Both the position numbers and the translations under genes were made by a program. Shown here one piece after another: positions 1 to 6,700 of a stretch of DNA of 13,964 nt; the stretch's first letter is position 1; every line of letters begins with the position of its first letter. Under the pieces are notes generated by a model. That model searched no databases. It was not told where the DNA came from and saw nothing but the letters and a program-made list of their open reading frames with translations. This stretch comes from Sedimenticola sp. (GTDB lineage: Bacteria; Pseudomonadota; Gammaproteobacteria; Chromatiales; Chromatiaceae): NCBI GenBank assembly GCA_027023915.1, contig JALVUB010000010.1, forward strand, positions 1 to 13,964. The letters run 5' to 3'.

Positions 1-55
1 GGCCTGAATTTTCCAGACCTTCCATCATTTCAGTGGCTTACAGCCATCGAAAATG

Positions 56-75
56 GCGGCACTTCCCCGTGCCGC
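56..75. other. Small perfect hairpin in the ahcY leader region
   Basis: A perfect 7-bp inverted repeat (GCGGCAC at 56-62, GTGCCGC at 69-75) encloses a TTCCCC loop. No T-run follows on the plus strand, so it is not a standard intrinsic terminator for a gene to the left. It may mark the 3' end of an upstream transcript or belong to the same structured leader as the hairpin at 79-113. The structure is seen directly; any function is unknown. Confidence 0.4.
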
Positions 76-78
76 GCG

Positions 79-113
79 CAGGCTATCGAAAAACGCTGTT
101 TTTCAACGGCCTG
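79..113. repeat. Two-tier imperfect hairpin just upstream of the riboswitch
   Basis: An outer stem (CAGGC 79-83 with GCCTG 109-113) and an inner perfect 7-bp stem (GAAAAAC 88-94 with GTTTTTC 98-104, loop GCT) are separated by a 4x4 internal loop. It ends five bases before the SAH riboswitch. The two paired tiers resemble small palindromic units that are scattered through many proteobacterial genomes, but only one copy lies in this window, so the repeat label is inference. No T-tract follows it, which argues against a simple terminator. Confidence 0.4.
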
Positions 114-117
114 TTAA

Positions 118-170
118 TCCGAGGAGCGCTGCAACCCCATTGGGGCCAGGCTCGGAATTAACGGCGCTCA
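118..170 (+). promoter_or_regulatory. SAH (S-adenosylhomocysteine) riboswitch
   Basis: This RNA aptamer senses SAH and, in the known class, turns on genes that recycle SAH. All parts of the fold are visible: P1 pairs TCCGAG (118-123) with CTCGGA (151-156), a short hairpin pairs CCCC (135-138) with GGGG (142-145), and a perfect 6-bp pseudoknot pairs GAGCGC (124-129) with GCGCTC (164-169). The conserved core GCGCTGCAAC lies at 126-135. It ends 21 bases before the ahcY Shine-Dalgarno sequence (192-196), and the first downstream gene encodes SAH hydrolase, exactly the expected target. A TTTTTT run (171-176) follows the pseudoknot strand directly. Whether control acts on transcription or translation cannot be told from sequence. 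Confidence 0.95.
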
Positions 171-203
171 TTTTTTCTGAATACACCATTTGGGAGAAAT
201 GAC

Positions 204-1616
204 ATGAACGCCGTAATCAAAGAGAAACCCGAATTCGTCATCGCCGACCCTTCCCTGGCCGACTGGGGCCGCAAGGAGATCGCCATCGCCGAGACCGAGA
301 TGCCCGGCCTCATGGCCCTGCGCGCCAAGTATGGCGACGAAAAGCCCTTGAAAGGCGCCCGCATCGCCGGCTCCCTGCACATGACCATCCAGACCGCGGT
401 GCTCATCGAGACCCTGGTGGCCCTGGGCGCCGAGGTGCGCTGGGCCTCGTGCAACATCTTCTCCACCCAGGATCACGCCGCCGCCGCCATCGCCGCCGAG
501 GGCATCCCGGTGTTCGCCTACAAGGGCGAGAGCCTGGAGGAGTACTGGCAGTTTACCCACCGCATCATGGAGTGGAGCGACGGCGGCACCCCCAACATGA
601 TCCTCGACGATGGCGGCGACGCCACCCTGCTGCTCCACCTGGGCACCAAGGCCGAGTCCGACCCCTCGGTGCTGGACAACCCCAGCAGCGAAGAGGAGGA
701 GATCCTCTACGCCGCCATCAAGGCGCGCCTGGCCGAGAGCCCCAACTGGTACTCCAACATCCTCAAGAACATCAAGGGGGTCACCGAGGAGACCACCACC
801 GGCGTCCACCGTCTCTACCAGATGGAGGAGCGCGGCGAGCTGGCCATCCCCGCCATCAACGTCAACGACTCGGTCACCAAGTCCAAGTTCGACAATCTCT
901 ACGGCTGCCGCGAGTCCCTGGTGGACGGCATCAAGCGCGCCACCGACGTGATGATCGCCGGCAAGATCTGCGTGGTGCTGGGCTACGGCGACGTGGGCAA
1001 GGGGTGCGCCCAGTCCCTGCGCGGCCTGGGCGCCACCGTCTGGATCACCGAGATCGACCCCATCTGCGCCCTGCAGGCGGCCATGGAGGGCTACCGCGTG
1101 GTGACCATGGAAGAAGCCGCGCCCGTGGCCGACATCTTCGTCACCGCCACCGGCAACTTCCACGTCATCACCCACGACCACATGGCCCAGATGAAGAACG
1201 AGGCCATCGTCTGCAACATCGGCCATTTCGACAACGAGATCGACGTCGCCAGCCTGGAGCAGTACCAGTGGGAGGAGATCAAGCCGCAGGTGGACCACGT
1301 CATCTTCCCCGACGGCAAGAAGATCATCCTGCTGGCCAAGGGACGGCTGGTGAACCTGGGCTGCGCCACCGGCCATCCCAGCTTCGTCATGTCCAACTCC
1401 TTCACCAACCAGGTGCTGGCGCAGATCGAACTGTTCAACAACCAGGCGCGGTATGAGAAGAAGGTCTATGTGCTGCCCAAGAAGCTGGACGAGGAGGTGG
1501 CCCGTCTCCACCTGGAGAAGATCGGCGCCCACCTGTCGCAACTGACGCCGGAGCAGGCCGACTACATCGGCGTGCCGGTGGAAGGGCCGTACAAGCCGGA
1601 TCACTACCGCTATTGA
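204..1616 (+). CDS. ahcY: Adenosylhomocysteinase (SAH hydrolase)
   Basis: The enzyme reversibly splits S-adenosylhomocysteine into adenosine and homocysteine using tightly bound NAD, relieving product inhibition of methyltransferases in the cytoplasm. The 470-residue length matches the long bacterial form, which carries an insertion absent from the ~430-residue animal enzyme. The NAD-binding glycine loop GYGDVGKG is at residues 260-267, and the protein ends in the family's typical KPDHYRY tail. The ATG at 204 has GGGAG (192-196) seven bases upstream. The gene sits behind an SAH riboswitch and 85 bases before metF, forming an activated-methyl-cycle operon. Its codons strongly favour G- or C-ending forms (GCC, GGC, CTG, GAG, AAG), more than its neighbours do, which suggests high expression. 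The same bias leaves long spurious open frames on the other strand. Confidence 0.98.
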   Translation: MNAVIKEKPEFVIADPSLADWGRKEIAIAETEMPGLMALRAKYGDEKPLKGARIAGSLHMTIQTAVLIETLVALGAEVRWASCNIFSTQDHAAAAIAAEGIPVFAYKGESLEEYWQFTHRIMEWSDGGTPNMILDDGGDATLLLHLGTKAESDPSVLDNPSSEEEEILYAAIKARLAESPNWYSNILKNIKGVTEETTTGVHRLYQMEERGELAIPAINVNDSVTKSKFDNLYGCRESLVDGIKRATDVMIAGKICVVLGYGDVGKGCAQSLRGLGATVWITEIDPICALQAAMEGYRVVTMEEAAPVADIFVTATGNFHVITHDHMAQMKNEAIVCNIGHFDNEIDVASLEQYQWEEIKPQVDHVIFPDGKKIILLAKGRLVNLGCATGHPSFVMSNSFTNQVLAQIELFNNQARYEKKVYVLPKKLDEEVARLHLEKIGAHLSQLTPEQADYIGVPVEGPYKPDHYRY

Positions 1617-1626
1617 GGCGGTTCGC

Positions 1627-1656
1627 GGGGATGCCGCCCCTTGTGGGCGCATCCCC
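1627..1656 (+). other. Strong GC-rich hairpin in the ahcY-metF gap
   Basis: A 12-bp stem pairs 1627-1639 with 1645-1656, with one bulged C at 1635 and a CTTGT loop (1640-1644). It begins ten bases after the ahcY stop codon and ends 45 bases before the metF start. No T-run follows it, so it does not look like a standard intrinsic terminator. It could be a 3' stabiliser that raises ahcY over metF mRNA, an RNA processing site, or a pause site. The structure is clear; the role is inference. Confidence 0.7.
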
Positions 1657-1701
1657 ATGCCGACCCTGCAAGCCCCTTGCCTCAGGAACAGGGCGATCCA
1701 C

Positions 1702-2550
1702 ATGAACCAGACTTTCAGTTTCGAGCTTTTCCCCCCAAAAACAGAGCAGGGGATGGAAAAACTCAAGACCACCGTATCCCGGCTCCAGGCCCTGGGGCCG
1801 GAGTATTTCAGCGTCACCTACGGCGCCGGCGGCTCCACCCGCGAGCGCACCTTTGCCGCCGTGGAGTGGCTGCGTGGCCAGGGCGTTGAAACCGCTCCCC
1901 ACCTTTCCTGCATCGGTGCCAGTCGCGAAGAGATTGGCGAAATTCTGCAACGTTACTGCAACCAGGGCATCCGCCGCATCGTTGCCCTGCGGGGTGACCT
2001 GCCATCGGGAGCCGGCTTGGGAGAGCTGAATGATTTTAACTACGCCAACGAACTGGTGACCTTCATCCAGAAGGAATTCCCCGGCCAATTCCATATCGAA
2101 GTGGCCGCCTACCCGGAGTTTCACCCCCAGGCACCCAACGCCTGGCAGGACCTGGACAATTTCCAGCGCAAGGTGGAAGCGGGCGCAAACGGGGCCATTA
2201 CCCAGTATTTCTACAACCCCGACGCTTACTGGCGCTTTCTCGATGACTGCGGTCGGCGGGGCATCACCATTCCCATCGTGCCGGGAATCATGCCTATCAC
2301 CAATTACGCCAACCTGGCCCGCTTCTCCGATGCCTGCGGCGCCGAAATTCCCCGCTGGCTGCGAAAACGATTGGAGGCCTATGGCGACAACCAGCAGGCG
2401 ATCTTCGATTTCGGTATCGAGGTGGTGACCGGCCTGTGCCGCAACCTGTTGGAAGGCGGCGCGCCCGGCCTTCACTTTTACACTCTCAACCAGGCGGAAG
2501 CCACCTTGGCCATCTGCAAGGAACTCGGGCTCGGTGCGGCTGGCGCGTAA
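1702..2550 (+). CDS. metF: 5,10-methylenetetrahydrofolate reductase
   Basis: This flavoprotein reduces 5,10-methylene-tetrahydrofolate to 5-methyl-tetrahydrofolate, the methyl donor for methionine synthase. The 282-residue product is close to E. coli MetF (296). The N-terminus carries SFELFPPK, whose Glu8 aligns with the catalytic Glu28 of the E. coli enzyme. It is followed by the strand EYFSVTYGAGGSTRERT and the RGD motif at residues 97-99, whose Asp corresponds to the flavin-interacting Asp120. I chose ATG 1702 because homology starts there and AGGG (1690-1693) lies eight bases upstream; the in-frame ATG at 1657 falls in the hairpin flank and would add 15 unrelated residues. The gene lies downstream of ahcY, probably on the same SAH-responsive transcript, and its end overlaps rsmE. 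Confidence 0.96.
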   Translation: MNQTFSFELFPPKTEQGMEKLKTTVSRLQALGPEYFSVTYGAGGSTRERTFAAVEWLRGQGVETAPHLSCIGASREEIGEILQRYCNQGIRRIVALRGDLPSGAGLGELNDFNYANELVTFIQKEFPGQFHIEVAAYPEFHPQAPNAWQDLDNFQRKVEAGANGAITQYFYNPDAYWRFLDDCGRRGITIPIVPGIMPITNYANLARFSDACGAEIPRWLRKRLEAYGDNQQAIFDFGIEVVTGLCRNLLEGGAPGLHFYTLNQAEATLAICKELGLGAAGA

Positions 2551-3271
2551 CTTTGTCGATCAACCGCTGATCCCCGGAGAGCGGATAACACTGCCGGCCC
2601 GGGTCCACCACCACCTGCACCAGGTTCTGCGTCTGAAAAGCGGCGATCCCTTGCTGCTGTTCAACGGCAGGGATGGGCGCGACTATTCCGCCCGCCTCAC
2701 CCGCATGGACCGTAAAGGAGGGGAAGCCGAAATCCTGGAAATGGGAGAAGAAGAACCCACCCCCCCCTTGAGCCTGACACTTGCGCTGGGCATTTCGAAA
2801 GGGGAGCGGATGGACTTTGCCCTGCAAAAATCGGTGGAGCTGGGTGTCTCCATCATCCAGCCCCTGTTTACCGAACGCACGGTGGTAAAGCTGGATGATA
2901 AACGGCTGGCACGCCGGCTGGCACACTGGCGGGGTGTGGTGATTTCGGCCTGTGAACAGTCTGGACGTCGTTGGCTTCCCGACTTGCGGCCGCCACAACG
3001 GCTGGACAAGTGGCTGGAAAAAGGTCACCAGGGCAATCTGCTATTGCTGGACCCAGGTGCGCAACAAACCTTGCCCGGCCTTGTGTCAACGGAAAACAAA
3101 TTCATTTTGCTGGTGGGGCCGGAAGGCGGATTGAGCGACAAGGAACGGGAATCGGCTTACCTGCGAGGGTGGCGGGGTATCAGGCTCGGCCCCAGGGTTT
3201 TGCGCTCAGAAACCGCTCCCCTGGCCGCCCTGGCCGCGATTCAGGTGCTATGGGGGGACTTCCGCGACTAG
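2534..3271 (+). CDS. rsmE: 16S rRNA (uracil-1498-N3)-methyltransferase
   Basis: RsmE methylates U1498 of 16S rRNA in the assembled 30S subunit, using SAM and releasing SAH. The 245-residue product has the usual two-part layout: an N-terminal PUA-like RNA-binding domain (about residues 1-75) and a C-terminal SPOUT domain. The SPOUT part has EQSGR at 141-145, the knot motif GPEGG at 195-199 and the SAM-binding LGPRVLRSETA at 218-228. Translation probably starts on GTG 2534, inside the last 17 bases of metF, with AAGGA (2518-2522) eleven bases upstream; the resulting N-terminus MRLARNFV resembles the family. The overlap implies translational coupling to metF. Its TAG stop (3269-3271) overlaps the stop codon of the convergent chpC. 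A SAM user behind ahcY-metF may be coincidental. Confidence 0.95.
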   Translation: MRLARNFVDQPLIPGERITLPARVHHHLHQVLRLKSGDPLLLFNGRDGRDYSARLTRMDRKGGEAEILEMGEEEPTPPLSLTLALGISKGERMDFALQKSVELGVSIIQPLFTERTVVKLDDKRLARRLAHWRGVVISACEQSGRRWLPDLRPPQRLDKWLEKGHQGNLLLLDPGAQQTLPGLVSTENKFILLVGPEGGLSDKERESAYLRGWRGIRLGPRVLRSETAPLAALAAIQVLWGDFRD

Positions 3272-3750
3272 GCCGGCTCGGGCTCCAGGGCGGCGGCCAG
3301 CACCCCCAGCCGGTCAAGATCCGGCACCAGCGCTTCTGTCTCCTGCACCTTGACCTTGTAACGTACCGGCCAGCTGTCGGGCCACCCTCCCGCCTCCAGA
3401 AGCCGCATGGCGTCTTCCTTGATGTTCACCATGCGCGGCATGCCGGTGGCCTGAATGCCCACGAAGGGATTGTCCAACCCTTCGCCGAATACATGAATCA
3501 CCACGATCCGCTTGCGCCCACGACGCTGTTCACGCCGCACTCCCAACAGCCGTTCCATGGAGAGCAACGGCAACATCAGATGACGCCATTCGAAATGGCC
3601 CAGCAACCAGGACGGTGCTCTTTCCCCCTGATTCACCAGCTCGCGGTGACCGAGGATCTCAATCACCGATGTGGCGGGAAGCAGCAAGGGGGTTTGTGCC
3701 TGGGGAATGAGCAGCCCCTGGATTTCGGGCGCTTCCGACTGCTCAGCCAT
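3268..3750 (-). CDS. chpC: CheW-like adaptor protein, probable ChpC
   Basis: This 160-residue protein is a single CheW-like domain, the kind of SH3-like scaffold that links a receptor to a CheA-type kinase. Visible family features are the segment APSWLLGHFEWRHLMLPLLSM (about residues 45-65), matching the CheW stretch in which a loop precedes the central strands, and a conserved IVVIHVFG strand near residue 82. It is more diverged than PilI. Its place as last gene after chpA matches chpC of the Pseudomonas Pil-Chp cluster, although chpB is missing between them. The ATG at 3750 overlaps the chpA stop by eight bases, and GGGAG (3760-3764) inside chpA serves as ribosome binding site, so the two are probably translationally coupled. 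Its partner is not shown by the sequence; PilJ or another receptor is possible. The ChpC name rests on domain plus position. Confidence 0.85.
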   Translation of the reverse strand: MAEQSEAPEIQGLLIPQAQTPLLLPATSVIEILGHRELVNQGERAPSWLLGHFEWRHLMLPLLSMERLLGVRREQRRGRKRIVVIHVFGEGLDNPFVGIQATGMPRMVNIKEDAMRLLEAGGWPDSWPVRYKVKVQETEALVPDLDRLGVLAAALEPEPA

Positions 3751-6700
3751 TCACCCGCTCTCCCAACAGCTCGTAAATATTCTCCAGCAAGTCGGCTTCT
3801 TGATAGGGCTTTCCGAGATAACGGTTCACGCCAAGCTCCAACGCACGGTTTCTATGCTTCTCACCGGTGCGGGAGGTAATCATGATGATGGGGATGTCTT
3901 CCAGATCGGGCGTATTGCGGATGTGCCGCGCCAGTTCGTAGCCATCCATGCGCGGCATTTCGATATCCAGCAACATCACATTGGGTTTGTGATCCTGAAG
4001 AACGGTGATGGCATCCACCCCGTCCTTGGCGGTAATCACCTGCATGTTGTGCCTTTCCAGCAGACGGGTGGTCACCTTGCGCACGGTAATGGAGTCGTCC
4101 ACCACCATGACGGTGATCCCTTGATCCGCCGTCTCCGCTGCCGCCTCCGCCTCCTTTTTCGCCGTCGCGCTCCTGACCGCCGCGGAGCGCACCAACGCGC
4201 CCATGTCGAGCAACAGGGCGATCTTGCCGTCGGCCAGAATGGTGCCACCAGTGAACCACTGCACGCCCGCCAACTGGGAACCGATGGATTTGACCACCAC
4301 CTGCTGGTTGCCGAGAAGCCGGTCAATGTGAATCGCCATGCGCCGCTCGCCGGCGCGCACCAGCAACAACGGCTGCCATTTCAGGTTGTCGGGCACCCGA
4401 GGCTCGCCGATGCCGAGCAGTGATCCCAGATACCGCACCGGATAGAGGTTTCCACCATATTCGATTCCTTCCGAACGACCTTGGTAACAGTCCAGCAGCT
4501 CCTCGCGCGAAGTACGGATGATGACCTCGGTGGAACCATGAGGTATGGCATAGGTCTCTTCTCCGACCTCCACCAACAAGGCTTCCGAAATGGCCAGCGT
4601 AAAGGGCAGGCGGATAACGAAGCTGCTGCCCTGCCCCCGCTGCGACAAGATCTCCAGCGACCCACCAAGCTGTTTGATCTCGGCCACCACCACGTCCATG
4701 CCCACGCCGCGACCGGCAACCTGGGTCACCTCCGTGGCGGTACTGAAACCGGGCTGAAGAATAAACTGGTGGATCTCTTCCTCATCCACCTCGGCGTTGG
4801 GTTCCAGCAGCCCGCTCTGGATCGCTTTTTCGCGGATGGCCTCGGTATTGAGGCCGGCGCCGTCATCGGAAATGGTTATCACTACCTCGCTGCCTTCGCG
4901 GGCAAGCACCAGTGAGACCTTGCCCACTTCCGGCTTGCCCTGCGCTCTGCGCTGATCCAGGGGCTCGATCCCGTGAGCCACGGCGTTGCGCAGCAGGTGC
5001 TCCAACGGCCCCATGATGCGGTTGAGGATGGTACGGTCAATCTCGCCATCGGCGCCCACCACGTTGAGTTCCGCGCGCTTGCCCAATGCGTTGGCGGTCT
5101 GACGCACCACCCGCTGGAGACGGGTGGCCTGACGCTTGAAGGGCACCATGCGGCTGCGCAGCAGGCCGTCTTGCAGGTCGTTGGTTACCCGCGCCTGTTG
5201 CAACAGCAGAGTATCGGTGTCACGCGCCTGCTCGCCAAGAGACTCACCAAGCTCGGAAAGGTCGTTGATGGTTTCCGACAGGGCCCGCGAGAGCTGCTGG
5301 AGAGTGGAGTATCGGTCCATCTCCAGCGGGTCGAAATCCTCGTACTTGCCCTCCTCCTGTTCGCGCTCGTGCCGGGAGCGGATCTGGGCCTCGGTCTCCA
5401 GTTCCAGGGCGCGCAACTGGTTTCTCAGGCGGAAAATCGTGGCATTGAGCTCTTCCAGGTTGTGCTGAATGCGCATGTTCTGGCGCTCCAGCCGGGCGCG
5501 GTAGATGCTCACCTCACCGGCGTTGTTCACCAACTGGTCGAGCAGTTCCGCCAGCACCCGCACCCTTTCACCCTTGTCGGTACGGGCCTCCTCGGCCTGA
5601 AGGGGTGGCGGACGCTGGCGATCCCCCCGCTTGCGGATGTTTCCGCCGGGGAAGGGCACCACTTTCTTGTCTCCGCCGGAGGGCTCTGTCTCGCCCATCA
5701 GCTCGGAGTCGGTAAGCACCTGGGAGTCAAAGATGAAAGAGGAGTCCATCACCGGCTCCGAGCTGGGCAGGATCTCACTGAAGCCGGAATGGGCGATCTC
5801 GACGGTATAAGTATCCTGCAGGATGGTGGTGAGTTCCGATTCACTCAGAACGCTGGGCATCTCCCAGGCCTCGCCCGCCGCCGCAGCCTCCAGGGTGCGG
5901 GTGATCTCGGTCAGATCAGGCAGGATATTGCCGTGCTGCAACAGCTCGACACTGTTGGCCAGACGGTCGAGACCGGCACGCACCAGGGGTTGCAACCGTT
6001 GCTCCGCCACCAAGCGGCCTTCGGACAGGCCCTCGAACAGGGATTCCATGACGTGGCTCAGATCACCCAGGGCGAACAGGCCGGCAAAGCGGGCGTTCCC
6101 CTTCAGTGTGTGGAGGCTGCGCATGAGGCCGTCGATGGCTTCATGGGAAGTGATATCCTGCTGCCACTCCTGATAGTTTTCGTCGAGCTGCTCGACAAGC
6201 TCGCCGGCTTCCTCCAGGAACACCTCCAGCAATTCGGGATCCACATCCGGCACGGCAAAGGGACGCCCCTGTTCTTTTGCCGGCGGCTCGGGAGGCGATG
6301 GCGCTTCGTCCAGGGAAGCCGATTCGGGATGGAAGTTGCTTTCGCCTTCCCAGGCTTCGGAGAGCAGTATCGACTCCGGCTCCTCCGCCTGAGCCTCTTC
6401 TTCCAGCATGGAGCTCGGTTCTTCCTCTTCGAGACGGGATACAGCCTCCAGCTGATCCACCAGGCGACGAGCCGTATCTATGTCTAGTTGCAGGTCCGGC
6501 AACCTGCCGTTGAGATGCAGGCCGTCCAACGCGTCTTCCACCGACTCCACCAGCCGGCCCAGCTGCCGCCTGGTATCGATGTCCACTTCGCCGCCGGTCT
6601 GTTCCAGCAAGGCAAAATAGGATTCCAACCCTTCCAACAGATCAGACAGGGAAGCGAGCCCCACGGAATTGGCGTCGCTCTTGAGCTCATGCAGTTCACG

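Noticed and set aside
84..118. Sigma-70 promoter for ahcY within the first 118 bases
   Set aside because: TATCGA and GTTAAT are poor -10 matches without a -35 partner, and GTTAAT would place the transcript start inside the aptamer's P1 stem. The promoter may lie left of the window.
1657..1701. Upstream ATG extension of metF
   Set aside because: The added 15 residues do not resemble MetF, the ATG adjoins the hairpin, and ATG 1702 has a better placed ribosome binding site and matches the family start.
168..1817. 549-codon open frame on the minus strand across ahcY
   Set aside because: It is an artefact of the strong G/C third-position bias of ahcY; its translation is low-complexity Gly, Val, Leu, Asp and His and matches no family, while ahcY is certain.
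3240..3300. Bidirectional terminator between rsmE and chpC
   Set aside because: No convincing stem with a flanking T- or A-run is present; the coding regions overlap.
4973..6487. 504-codon open frame on the plus strand opposite chpA
   Set aside because: It is antisense to the ChpA kinase core and Hpt region, has His/Gln/Leu-rich composition typical of a shadow frame, and no recognisable domain.
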